This document shows positions 7,297 through 16,206 of a stretch of DNA of 64,000 bases, piece by piece. The DNA is taken from contig JADJWZ010000041.1 in assembly GCA_016716125.1 (NCBI GenBank), forward strand, positions 62,001-126,000, given 5' to 3'. A program made the translations under genes and the position numbers. Below the pieces are notes generated by a model that saw only the letters and a list, made by a program, of their open reading frames with translations, was not told where the DNA came from and did not search any database. Source of the stretch: Ignavibacteria bacterium. GTDB lineage: Bacteria; Bacteroidota; Ignavibacteria; Tepidaquicellales; Tepidaquicellaceae. The first letter of the stretch is position 1; every line of letters starts with the position of its first letter.

Positions 7297-10200
7297 TTAT
7301 TTTAATTTTTGAATGAATATGTCACAGGATATGCCGTTTATATCAGTTTTTGAAAAATCAAATTCATGTCCGTTTGATGATTCAACTTTATTGCTGAGAG
7401 TTTCGGCCTTTATATATTTAAGATTCTTTTTAAGAATTAAAGTGATAGCATCGTCAGTCTTAAAATATACATTCACTTTATCGCTGACATTAAATTCATT
7501 ATTTCTTCTGAAGTTCTGAACACGGTTAATAAATTCTCTGACAATGCCTTCCTCTATCAGCTTTTCATCAAGCTTAATATCTACTGCAACCGTCAGGCTA
7601 TCATGAGTATCCAGTATCCATCCTTCAATATCTTCAGTGAAGATCTCGATGTCGCTGATCTCAATCTTAACTCCTTCAGTATTGATGAATTTATTTCTTT
7701 CTATTTCTGAAATTTGAGTGTCGCTGAGTTCGTTAATAATTTTCTGAACAGTCTTAACATTCTTTCCGAATTTAGGTCCGATTGATTTGAAATTCGGCTT
7801 AGCTTTTTTTACTATTATTTCAGAATTACCTTCGAGTAAATTAAGCTCTTTTACGTTAACTTCTTCAAGTATAATTTCCTTAACCTTAAGTATTTTTTCC
7901 TTGTCCCTTTCATTAAGTACCGGTACCAGAATTTGTCTGAGTGGCTGTCTTACTCTTAGATTATTTTTTACTCTGATAGACCTGACTATATATACTATAT
8001 TCTGAGCGGTCAGCATTTCCTCTTCAAGGTTTGTATCTATATAATCTTCATTTGCATTTTCAATGTATGACAAATGTATGGATTCATCCGATTCATTAAG
8101 AGTACGGTACAATTTTTCAGTTAAAAAAGGTGAAACCGGTGAAATCATTTTCAGCAATTCCACTATAACATAATGCAAAGTATGATAACCAGATAACCTG
8201 TCTTTCTCATTTTCAGGCTTTCTCAATCTCTTTCTGTTTCGTCTGATGTACCAGTTGGAAAGTTCATCGTTCGTAAAATCAAATAATAATCTTGAAGCTT
8301 TTGTGATATCATAGTCGTCCATTAGTTCAATATATTCTTTTTTAAGAGAATTAACTTTTGAGATTATCCACCTGTCAATAACAGGTCTGTCTTTTACTTT
8401 AGTCATTTTATCATTTCTATGATCAAAATCCGAAAGATTTGAATAAAGTATAAAAAACCGGACTGTGTTTATCAGTGTATCAAAAAATTTATTCTGAAGT
8501 TCTTTCAGATCATCTTCGTTGAATAATTTTGAATTGCCGATCGGTGAAGAATAAATCAAATACCATCTTAACACATCAGCGCCGTATCTGTTTATCATTT
8601 CAAAAGGATTAACGGCATTTCCTAAAGACTTGCTCATTTTCTTACCGTTCTTATCCAGTATAAGTCCGTTGACTATAAGATTTTTATATGCAACTTCATC
8701 AAACAGGAATGTATTTATTGCATGAAGTGAATAAAACCAGCCTCTCGTCTGATCAAGTCCTTCAGCGATGAAATCCGCCGGAAAATTTTTTTCAAATAAA
8801 TTTTCATTTTCAAAAGGATAATGAAACTGAGCAAACGGCATCGAGCCGCTGTCAAACCAGCAGTCAATTACCTGTGAGACTCTTTTCATCTTAATGCCGT
8901 CTTTTGATTCTATCACAATATCATCAATATATGGCTTATGTATATCCATATCGCTTTTTACCGGATATACTTCGCTGTAATTAACTGATCTTTGTTCAAG
9001 TTCATCAAGACTTCCTATACATTCATAATGCTCGGTACCTTCACTGTCGGTATAATACCAGATGGGAAGGGGAGTACCCCAGAATCTGTTTCGTGAAAGC
9101 GCCCAGTCTTTGTTATCCTCAAGCCATTTTCCAAACCTGCCGGATCCGAATGCTTTAGGATTCCAGTTAATTGTATTATTTAACTGAATCATTTTGTCTT
9201 TATATTCAGTGGTTCTAATAAACCATGAATCAGTTGCAAAATACATCAGAGGGACTTTGTGTCTCCAGCAATGAGGATATGAATGTGTAAACATTTCCTT
9301 TTTATAAAGACGACCGTTATTTTTTAATTCAAAAATTATATCCTGATCGGCTTCCTTAAAATTTTTATTCTTAAAACTTCCCGCCTTATCTATGAAGAGT
9401 CCGTTTTTCCCGACTGCAGAAAATAAAGGCAGATCATATTTTAATCCCGTCTGATAATCATCTTCTCCGTATGAAGGAGCAATATGAACAATTCCTGTTC
9501 CGTCTTCAGTAGTAACAAAATCACCTAAGGTTACATAGAAAGCTTTTTTATCTTCTTTGAAAAAATCAAAAAGTTTATGATATGGAGTATGTTCAAGTAC
9601 TTTACCATTTATCTCTTTTAATACTTCATATTTTTCAGTAATTATTTCAGCTCTTTCTTTTGCAAGAATAAATGTATCATCATTTTCGGTTTTGATCTGA
9701 ATGTAAACCACTTCAGGATTAACTGCCAGAGCGGCATTGGACGGGAGTGTCCATGGAGTTGTGGTCCATACGAGAAAGTCTGAATCTTTATATTCGCCTT
9801 CTGAGATCCGGAATTTTACAAAAACAGACGGATCTTTCAGATCCTGATATCCCTGCGCTACTTCATGTGAAGATAAAGGTGATTCGCAAACGGGACAGAA
9901 TGGTAGTATTTTAAATCCTTTATATATTAGTCCTTTATCAAAGAATTTTTTAAGCGCCCACCAGACTGATTCTATATATTCATTATGATATGTTACATAC
10001 GCATCTTTCAGATCGATCCAGTAACCGATCCTTTCAGTCATTTCTTCCCATTCTTTAAGATATGTGAAAATAGATTCACGACATGCATTGTTAAATTCAA
10101 TTGCTCCGAATTTCTCAATATCGCTTTTTGATTTAATCCCTAATTTTTTTTCTACTTCGACTTCTACCGGTAATCCCTGTGTATCCCAGCCAGCTTTTCT

Positions 10201-10440
10201 GAATACTCTGTAATTCCGCATAGTTTTATACCGGCATACCATATCTTTAACAGTTCTGGAAATTACATGGTGAATTCCCGGAGTTCCGTTGGCAGTTGGA
10301 GGTCCTTCATAAAATGTAAATGTTCTGTCGGATGGTCTGGATTTTATACTTGCTTTAAAAATATCATTTTCTTTCCAGAATTCAAGCATTTCAATCTCAA
10401 GCTCAGGTAATGTTATATTGTCGGGAAGATTCTCGTACAT
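7297..10440 (-). CDS. ileS: isoleucyl-tRNA synthetase, type 2 (eukaryote-like)
   Basis: 1047 residues from the ATG at 10440 (an adjacent upstream TTG is also possible). It attaches isoleucine to tRNA-Ile. The HIGH-equivalent is PGIHH (residues 54-58) and the KMSKS loop is KMSKSLGN (601-608); the large CP1 editing domain with WTTTPWTLPSN and GTGIVHIAPSYGEDD lies between them. The sequence GWDTQGLPVEVEVEKKLG and the absence of the C-terminal zinc-binding Cys motif of the classical bacterial enzyme fit the IleS2 group, members of which are generally insensitive to mupirocin; that property is inferred. First gene of an operon with the dksA-like gene and lspA. Confidence 0.97.
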   Translation of the reverse strand: MYENLPDNITLPELEIEMLEFWKENDIFKASIKSRPSDRTFTFYEGPPTANGTPGIHHVISRTVKDMVCRYKTMRNYRVFRKAGWDTQGLPVEVEVEKKLGIKSKSDIEKFGAIEFNNACRESIFTYLKEWEEMTERIGYWIDLKDAYVTYHNEYIESVWWALKKFFDKGLIYKGFKILPFCPVCESPLSSHEVAQGYQDLKDPSVFVKFRISEGEYKDSDFLVWTTTPWTLPSNAALAVNPEVVYIQIKTENDDTFILAKERAEIITEKYEVLKEINGKVLEHTPYHKLFDFFKEDKKAFYVTLGDFVTTEDGTGIVHIAPSYGEDDYQTGLKYDLPLFSAVGKNGLFIDKAGSFKNKNFKEADQDIIFELKNNGRLYKKEMFTHSYPHCWRHKVPLMYFATDSWFIRTTEYKDKMIQLNNTINWNPKAFGSGRFGKWLEDNKDWALSRNRFWGTPLPIWYYTDSEGTEHYECIGSLDELEQRSVNYSEVYPVKSDMDIHKPYIDDIVIESKDGIKMKRVSQVIDCWFDSGSMPFAQFHYPFENENLFEKNFPADFIAEGLDQTRGWFYSLHAINTFLFDEVAYKNLIVNGLILDKNGKKMSKSLGNAVNPFEMINRYGADVLRWYLIYSSPIGNSKLFNEDDLKELQNKFFDTLINTVRFFILYSNLSDFDHRNDKMTKVKDRPVIDRWIISKVNSLKKEYIELMDDYDITKASRLLFDFTNDELSNWYIRRNRKRLRKPENEKDRLSGYHTLHYVIVELLKMISPVSPFLTEKLYRTLNESDESIHLSYIENANEDYIDTNLEEEMLTAQNIVYIVRSIRVKNNLRVRQPLRQILVPVLNERDKEKILKVKEIILEEVNVKELNLLEGNSEIIVKKAKPNFKSIGPKFGKNVKTVQKIINELSDTQISEIERNKFINTEGVKIEISDIEIFTEDIEGWILDTHDSLTVAVDIKLDEKLIEEGIVREFINRVQNFRRNNEFNVSDKVNVYFKTDDAITLILKKNLKYIKAETLSNKVESSNGHEFDFSKTDINGISCDIFIQKLK

Positions 10441-10600
10441 CAAAAATTAATTAAATAAGTAAGTAAGCTAAAAAAATAGAGCTTTAATTTCAATGAAATA
10501 AGATAACATACTATAAGAATTGTTTACAGGATATATATTTCATAAATCAGAATGTATTTAAACTTTAAATTGAAATGACGAAATAAAACTGCTCAAAAAA

Positions 10601-10632
10601 AAACTCAAAGCATATTATTGCACTTTGAGTTT
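10601..10632 (-). terminator. terminator of the GH16-like gene
   Basis: 10-bp perfect stem AAACTCAAAG/CTTTGAGTTT with a 12-base loop; in the leftward direction it runs into a stretch of T. It lies about 35 bases past the stop of the GH16-like gene. Confidence 0.8.
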
Positions 10633-10665
10633 TAATGAAAAAATTTAATAATTTGCCTAAATCTT

Positions 10666-11685
10666 TTATGGTCTGTATTGAAAATTAGTAACAACTACTT
10701 CCTGATCAGCATTGTTGCTGGGTCCCGGATGCTTATCACCCTGACCGTAATTTCCCATCCATAAGTTCATGTGAAAAAGCTGACATCCGTCATCAGGGAT
10801 GAAAGGATTTTGTGCAGCAGAAGTAGTGTAAGTATTATTTGGAGAAGCCGGCAGATTATCAAGTGTGTATATTCCGTTATACTGAGCAAATGAAACCGGG
10901 GATTTTGCAGCTGTCCATTTTAATACAAGAGTGATTTCCTTTACGCCGTCTCCAATAGTATACCGGTGAACATTTGCCGGAAGCTTATCCCATTCCTGCA
11001 CGGCAAACTGGGCGTTACCGTTGCATAGTCTTTTGTCGCTGACATTGGTGCATGGCGGCGTACCCCATCTGGATATTTCCGCAAGATCAATTTCTCTGTA
11101 TGGATTTTGAGACGGTCCTGATCTGTCATTTTGAAATGTAAATAATCCGAATGCTACATTCTTGTCAAGCTTATCCCAGGAAGGCGCGCTTTTAATCCTT
11201 GCTGATACTAAGTAAGTGCCATAACCTGTTGACGCCAGGGTTTTCTTATCGCTTTTAAAAACTGCTACGACTTCCGATGCCATCCAGTCACTGCCTCCGC
11301 CAAGATCATCTTTCTTAACCTTCAGATGAAGACCTTCACTGTCGACGAAAGCATTTCTCGGACTCCATGCCTGACCCTGATTCCAGAACCAGTTTGGAGA
11401 ACCTGTGTACTGATAGTTTGTCCACCACCAGTAACCTGCAAATTGAATAAGACAATCATCCGTACCGCAATATTTTTTATTGACATTAACATCGAGTTTC
11501 AAATTCGGAGGAGTACAGCTGCCTCTTGATAAGATATTATCTTCCTCTAAGTCATCGTCGTCGATAGTTCTTTCAGCCGGTGCGTAAATTGTTTCCGCCT
11601 GAGAGGCAAACCTTTCATCTCCGTCATCAGATCCTCCGCAGGATAAAAATAATGATGCAAGTAAAAGTAGCAGGATTTTTTTCAT
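10666..11685 (-). CDS. GH16-like (laminarinase/concanavalin-fold) lipoprotein
   Basis: 339 residues with a lipoprotein signal peptide: hydrophobic stretch then the lipobox LFLSC with Cys16, so it should be lipid-anchored and exported. The mature part has an aromatic-rich beta-sandwich character and contains EIDLAE (residues 198-203), matching the ExDxxE catalytic signature of glycoside hydrolase family 16 (nucleophile Glu198, acid/base Glu203). Family 16 enzymes cut beta-1,3/1,4-glucans and galactans; the substrate cannot be read from the sequence. It stands alone, with its own terminator and no SusCD or transporter genes next to it, so a role in cell-wall or own-matrix glycan turnover is as likely as feeding. 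Confidence 0.75.
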   Translation of the reverse strand: MKKILLLLLASLFLSCGGSDDGDERFASQAETIYAPAERTIDDDDLEEDNILSRGSCTPPNLKLDVNVNKKYCGTDDCLIQFAGYWWWTNYQYTGSPNWFWNQGQAWSPRNAFVDSEGLHLKVKKDDLGGGSDWMASEVVAVFKSDKKTLASTGYGTYLVSARIKSAPSWDKLDKNVAFGLFTFQNDRSGPSQNPYREIDLAEISRWGTPPCTNVSDKRLCNGNAQFAVQEWDKLPANVHRYTIGDGVKEITLVLKWTAAKSPVSFAQYNGIYTLDNLPASPNNTYTTSAAQNPFIPDDGCQLFHMNLWMGNYGQGDKHPGPSNNADQEVVVTNFQYRP

Positions 11686-12068
11686 TACTGTAATTATTTA
11701 GTTTGGAAATAATTTTAATGAATAAGAAATAACGGATATAAAAAGTAATCTCTTCATGTAGGATTAATAAGAGACATATGAGATTTGCATAATTTTCAAA
11801 ATTATTCCAAAATGTAAATTCACAAAATGAAATTCAACTGATTTTTTACGAAACGCATTTATAATAAAATTTTTAATTTGGAGATAATTAAAACTGAGGG
11901 AAAATTCTGTACGGTTACACGGAATTGAAAAATGAATACCTGAAAATATATTTACAATAATAACTTAATATAAAAATACCAGATATATATTAAATACATC
12001 CGGCTTTTATAAAAATCTGATTATGTATTCCGAAACTATTTTAAGAATTAATTTTCTTAGCTTTTTAA
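11686..12068. other. intergenic region with no recognised feature
   Basis: About 380 bases, very AT-rich, between the GH16-like start and the stop of the sigma-linked periplasmic gene. It must hold the promoter of the former. No ORF, RNA or clear hairpin seen. Confidence 0.5.
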
Positions 12069-12533
12069 TCAGTCTCTTTTATTTTTTCTCTTTTTACTTC
12101 TCTTGTCAAGTTCTTTTCTCAGTTCTTTGTTGAATTTCTTTTTCATAAAAAAGGACTTAGCGATCTGCTGAGGACTCAGAAAAGTCTTTAATTCATTATA
12201 GAATTTTTCCTTTTGCTCGATAGATTTTTTCTCAAGTTCAATTACCTTATCAAGTTTTGAACTCATATCAGCTGCATCAGGGTCTGACTCTATGGATTTA
12301 TAGGTTTCTCTGATTTCTTTTCTCAAAGTTCTCATCTGTATATTATTATCCTTATATGAGTCTACAAGTTTATCAGCTGTATATTGATCAACGTTTAAAT
12401 TTGTCTTTACCTTTTCTTTAAAAAGATTTTCCAGTTCCTGCCTTTTCTGAAGCTTCGATGAATCCGGCTGCGAGTATACGCTTGCAGCCGTCATGAGCAG
12501 ACTGATAAAAAATAATGTTAATAAAGTTTTCAT
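12069..12533 (-). CDS. periplasmic Spy/CpxP-like protein of an ECF sigma operon
   Basis: 154 residues with a cleavable signal peptide (hydrophobic residues 4-20, likely cut after VYSQ). The mature protein is all-helical and highly charged with an LSPQQIAKSFFMKKKFN motif near residues 119-135, resembling the LTxxQ segments of Spy/CpxP-type periplasmic sensors, and a strongly basic C-terminus. It starts just after the anti-sigma-like gene ends (6 bases), so the three genes sigma, anti-sigma-like and this one form an operon. By analogy it may sense envelope stress and modulate the anti-sigma factor, but this is inference. Confidence 0.6.
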   Translation of the reverse strand: MKTLLTLFFISLLMTAASVYSQPDSSKLQKRQELENLFKEKVKTNLNVDQYTADKLVDSYKDNNIQMRTLRKEIRETYKSIESDPDAADMSSKLDKVIELEKKSIEQKEKFYNELKTFLSPQQIAKSFFMKKKFNKELRKELDKRSKKRKNKRD

Positions 12534-12538
12534 AATTA

Positions 12539-13438
12539 TTAAATTTTAGTTTCTTTTAAGACGTTTAAAATTTCCTGCTGATCAGCAGGAGAGAGTTCAC
12601 GGAATTCATTCTGCAGATTTACATCATCACTTTCACTTGAGTTGAGTAATTCTGATTCTTCGATTCCAATTTCACCTGTATCCTCAATTTCATTAAATTC
12701 ATCAATGTCAAAAATATCAGCAAAGTCTGTGTTGTTTATATCCGTATTTTTATTTTCGATGAATGAATTATCTTCGGTCTCTTTTTTAATTTCCAATGTT
12801 GGTTTGTCGGAAATTAAATTGTTACTTCTTTTGTCAGGCGAAATGACTTCTTGTTTTCTGAAGTTTGTATTTTTAGTTTTTTGCGTCAGCTCAGTCTTTG
12901 CATTAGGTGCTTTTTCAGAATTTTCCGGATCTGATATTGATTTATCCGGACCGGGAATAAGAGTTTCTTTTTTATCAATTTGATTTTCGCTGACTGAATT
13001 ATTTGAATTGTTACTTTCCTGGACAGGCGGTGATTTGTCAATAGATTTTGTTAAAACCGGATCTGTATTTTCCTGTCTGAATATAAAGAACGCTGCAATC
13101 AAAATTACAGCAAATGCCGGAAGAATAATTTTCCATGCTTTTGAAAAATACTGAACCAATCCGGGATTTTCAGTCAAAGGTTTATTAGGATTTATCTTTT
13201 CATTTATTATGACAGGAAGGTTATTAAAATAATTATCCGGCGGTTCCGGAAATTCCGTCTTCACAAAAAATGTGAGAGTTTTATTTATTTCATCAAATTC
13301 ATTTTTAAAGTCATTATCGCTTTCAATCAATTTACTGACGGCATTTGAAAGTCCGCTGTCTGAGATTTTACCGTTTATAAAGTCAGGTATACTCTGCAAT
13401 AATTCTTCCCGCGAATAATCTTTACTTATATTTTCCAT
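12539..13438 (-). CDS. probable anti-sigma factor, single-pass membrane protein
   Basis: 299 residues: a cytoplasmic helical N-terminal domain (1-98), one membrane helix (about 103-120, ILPAFAVILIAAFFIF) and a long Asn/Ser/Glu/Asp-rich, probably disordered periplasmic part ending in a short helix with LSPADQQEILNVL. The position directly behind an ECF sigma gene and the topology are those of a membrane anti-sigma factor. It lacks the HxxxCxxC zinc signature of ZAS-type factors. Nine bases separate it from the restored stop codon of the sigma gene. Confidence 0.65.
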   Translation of the reverse strand: MENISKDYSREELLQSIPDFINGKISDSGLSNAVSKLIESDNDFKNEFDEINKTLTFFVKTEFPEPPDNYFNNLPVIINEKINPNKPLTENPGLVQYFSKAWKIILPAFAVILIAAFFIFRQENTDPVLTKSIDKSPPVQESNNSNNSVSENQIDKKETLIPGPDKSISDPENSEKAPNAKTELTQKTKNTNFRKQEVISPDKRSNNLISDKPTLEIKKETEDNSFIENKNTDINNTDFADIFDIDEFNEIEDTGEIGIEESELLNSSESDDVNLQNEFRELSPADQQEILNVLKETKI

Positions 13439-13447
13439 AATTAATTT

Positions 13448-14043
13448 TTAATGAAGTACGTTTTCAAATATCTTATTCTTTTTTAAACATGTGCCAATCT
13501 TTTTCAAAGCATGAAAATAATTAGCTTTCATTCCACCTACGGATTTCTCGAGGATTTAGAAATTTCCTCGTAGCTCAGATTTTCATAATATCTCATAATA
13601 AAAACCGCACGCTGCTGTTCGGGAAGTGTTTCGATCGCTTCTTTTAAAATTTCTGATCTGTCCTTTTCGTCTGTATTTTCACTGAAGTCATTACTGCTGT
13701 CATATGAATGAAATTCGTTAGTTTCATCAAATTCGGAATTTCGTTTATTGAGTTTGTTCTTTCGGTTTAAATGATTAAGCGAATAGTTAACGGCAATTTT
13801 ATACAGGTATGTAAAAAATTTTGATTCACCCCGAAAATTGTTCAAAGATCTGTAAAGTTTTATAAAAACTTCCTGTGTAATATCATCTGCATCGTCATGA
13901 TCCAAAACCATTTTCCTGATAAGCATATAAATTCTTTTCTGATATTTTCTGACTATTAAGTTAAATGCATTCTCATTGCCGGTTTTAAAAGCAGCAATAA
14001 GTAATTCGTCATCACTGTTTATATTCAATTCAATATCTGTCAA
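13448..14043 (-). CDS. ECF-type RNA polymerase sigma factor, frameshifted in region 4
   Basis: The uninterrupted frame gives 168 residues (13537-14043, TTG start). Region 2 is clear (DDADDITQEVFIKLYRSL and the following FFTYLYKIAVNYSLNHL), as is the start of region 4 (LPEQQRAVFIMRYYENLSYEEIS). At about 13555 the frame breaks: adding one A in the AAA of 'tctaaatcctcg' (coding sense) restores ISKILEKSVGGMKANYFHAL and a normal C-terminus ending at 13448, nine bases before the anti-sigma gene. The unrepaired protein would lack the helix-turn-helix that reads the -35 element. Either a one-base sequence error or a recent inactivating mutation. Confidence 0.85.
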
Positions 14044-14135
14044 TATGTATAGTCTTGGTTATTTATTCTGCAATATTGAATTAACATAAACACTCTGTGC
14101 ATTCATCATAAAGACAAACTGATATTTCAATTGGT

Positions 14136-14600
14136 TTAATCATTATTTATTAATTTCCTGAATGTTTTCCATTCTTTTAATTCAAATGCATTCAGTTTTT
14201 CGTAAAATTTAATTGCATTAACATTCCAGTCGAGTACAACCCATTCCATCCTGCCGCATTTATTCTTTTCCGCAGTTTTGATAAGTTCTTTAAAGAACAT
14301 TTTGCCTATCCCGAGATTTCTGAATTTTTCCGAAACATAAATATCTTCAAGATAAAGACTTCTCTTTGCAAGAAAAGATGAATAAGTAAAAAAGTAAAAT
14401 GAATAACCTGCTGTCTGACCTTCATACTCCGCAAGCAGAATTCTGTACGGAGGGTTTGCGGAAAATGCATCACGAATGAGTCTGCTCTGAGCTTTTTTAT
14501 CGGGGGGAGAAAGGTTCTCAAATTCCGCAAGCTCATTTACAAGTCTGAGAATATTATTCTTATCTGACTTCTTCGCTTTTCTGATCTTTATATTTTTCAA
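14136..14600 (-). CDS. GNAT N-acetyltransferase, diamine/SSAT-like
   Basis: 154 residues, TTG start. Acetyl-CoA-binding motif A is RNLGIGK; the segments LYLEDIYVSEKFR, WVVLDWNVNAIKFYEKLNA and the Trp-Lys near the end match the spermidine/spermine (SSAT) and thialysine acetyltransferase branch of GNAT enzymes, which acetylate small primary amines. The actual substrate is not known. It is divergent from the DUF1460 gene across a 73-base promoter gap. Confidence 0.85.
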   Translation of the reverse strand: MKNIKIRKAKKSDKNNILRLVNELAEFENLSPPDKKAQSRLIRDAFSANPPYRILLAEYEGQTAGYSFYFFTYSSFLAKRSLYLEDIYVSEKFRNLGIGKMFFKELIKTAEKNKCGRMEWVVLDWNVNAIKFYEKLNAFELKEWKTFRKLINND

Positions 14601-14673
14601 AAGTTATTATTATTAAGATTTCTTTATTTAATATAAGTTTAATAATGTTTAAATTAATAAAATTTACATAGAA

Positions 14674-15543
14674 ATGAACTTATTAAATAGACACAGTCTG
14701 ATATCAGCAATTGTCTTAATTTCAATATCTTTATTGTCTTTAAAAATTACTGCGGAGCCTGCTGATGATTATGAAGAAATGAAATGCCGGAAGAAGCTGA
14801 AATCTTTTGACGCATCGCTTAAAGATCTTCCTCTGAATGAAGTCATTGCCGAAGTCGGAAAGTCATTTACAGGCACTCCTTATGTTGCGGGTACTCTTGA
14901 CGAATATCCAAACACAGAAGAGCTGGTAATTAATATAACAGGACTTGACTGCGTTACTTTTGTTGAGAACGCATTGATCTTTTCAAGACTGATCAAATCA
15001 GGTAATGCGGATTTTGACAATTATAAAAAAGAGCTGGAGTTAATTCGATACAGAAATGGAAAAAATTCGGGCTATTCTTCAAGGCTTCATTATTTTATAG
15101 ACTGGATTTATGATAATCAGAAGAAAGGTATTGTAAAGGACATCACATCAGATATAGGAGGAGTTAACATTGGAAAGAATATTGATTTCATGACTTCTCA
15201 CAGAAATTCATATAAGCAGCTTCAGAATAATGATATACTGCTCGGTGAAATGCATGAGGTGGAAAATAGCATAAACAGCAGGGAAATATTTTATATACCT
15301 GTCGAAGATATTTCCTCAGTATATGACAAGCTCCGGACAGGCGACATAGTCGGCATTACAACATCAATTGGAGGACTGGATATTTCTCACACAGGTTTCA
15401 TTTATAAAGAAGGCGGCGGTACATACCTTATGCATGCTTCTTTAAAAAATAAAAAAGTAGAAATTTCATCTTCTGAGCTGCAGGATTATATATTCGGTAA
15501 TTCCAAACAAACCGGAATCGTAGTTGCCAGAGTTTTGGAATAA
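14674..15543 (+). CDS. DUF1460 N-acetylmuramoyl-L-alanine amidase-like protein
   Basis: 289 residues with an N-terminal signal peptide (about residues 10-28). It belongs to the DUF1460 family of NlpC/P60-like cysteine hydrolases: the nucleophile is in GLDCVTFVENAL, the family motif NIGKNIDFMTSHRNSYKQL follows, and the histidine sits in ISHTGFIY with a second in YLMHAS. Characterised relatives cut muramoyl-alanine bonds in peptidoglycan fragments. Likely periplasmic or outer-membrane-facing. First gene of a rightward series with plsY, spaced 15 bases. Confidence 0.85.
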   Translation: MNLLNRHSLISAIVLISISLLSLKITAEPADDYEEMKCRKKLKSFDASLKDLPLNEVIAEVGKSFTGTPYVAGTLDEYPNTEELVINITGLDCVTFVENALIFSRLIKSGNADFDNYKKELELIRYRNGKNSGYSSRLHYFIDWIYDNQKKGIVKDITSDIGGVNIGKNIDFMTSHRNSYKQLQNNDILLGEMHEVENSINSREIFYIPVEDISSVYDKLRTGDIVGITTSIGGLDISHTGFIYKEGGGTYLMHASLKNKKVEISSSELQDYIFGNSKQTGIVVARVLE

Positions 15544-15558
15544 GTAAATTAATAAAAG

Positions 15559-16181
15559 TTGTTATTCATATATTGCCTGATCTTTTATCTGATAGGTTCA
15601 ATCCCGACGGCTTACATACTGATAAAGATCAAGTACGGAAAAAATTTATCGGAAGAAGGTTCAGGGAACATCGGTGCAAGAAACACTCTTGATGTATCAG
15701 GTTCAAAAACAGACGGTGCAATAGTTCTGCTTGCTGATCTGATCAAAGGACTTGTTCCGGCTTTTTTATTGATAACATATGGAGATCTGGGAAAATGGCA
15801 ATTGATAATTCCGCTCACGCTTCTTGTTGCGGGACATAATTTTTCAGTCTGGATAAAATTAAAAGGCGGAAGGGGACTGGCAGCAGCAGCAGGAGTTTTT
15901 ATTGCAGTGGATTTTATATTCGTTGTACTATGGCTGGCGTTTTATTTTATTGCGAATATATTTATAAAGAATGCAAACGTATCCACAGTAATTGCATTAT
16001 TAGCGATACCTTTTGCAGTCCTGATATTTCCGGGTCCGGCAGTTGAGTTTTTAAATCCGGTTCTAAGCGGAGAAGATGATTTATTTTTTGCTTAACAATT
16101 TTCATTTCTATTGGCACAGTAATTTTGTTAAAACATATTGAGCCGCTCAGACAATGGCGGTTTATAAATTTCCAAAAATAA
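15559..16181 (+). CDS. plsY: glycerol-3-phosphate acyltransferase PlsY, frameshifted near the C-terminus
   Basis: Integral membrane enzyme that transfers the acyl group from acyl-phosphate to glycerol-3-phosphate, the first step of phospholipid synthesis. The three family motifs are visible: GSIPTAY, GSGNIGARNT and GGRGLAAAAG. TTG start. The continuous frame stops at 16095 (178 residues), before the last membrane helix. Adding one T to the six-T run at 16084-16089 restores the helix LFFCLTIFISIGTVILL and a basic tail HIEPLRQWR ending at 16181, giving a normal length of about 206 residues. PlsY is normally essential when PlsB is absent, so a sequence error is the likelier explanation. Confidence 0.9.
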
Positions 16182-16206
16182 TATAAATATTAAATTAAAA
16201 TTTACA

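Noticed and set aside
6833..7312. 159-codon Phe-rich ORF on the + strand
   Set aside because: It is the complement of the Lys-rich coding region of the dksA-like gene; Phe runs are just AAA/AAG codons read backwards.
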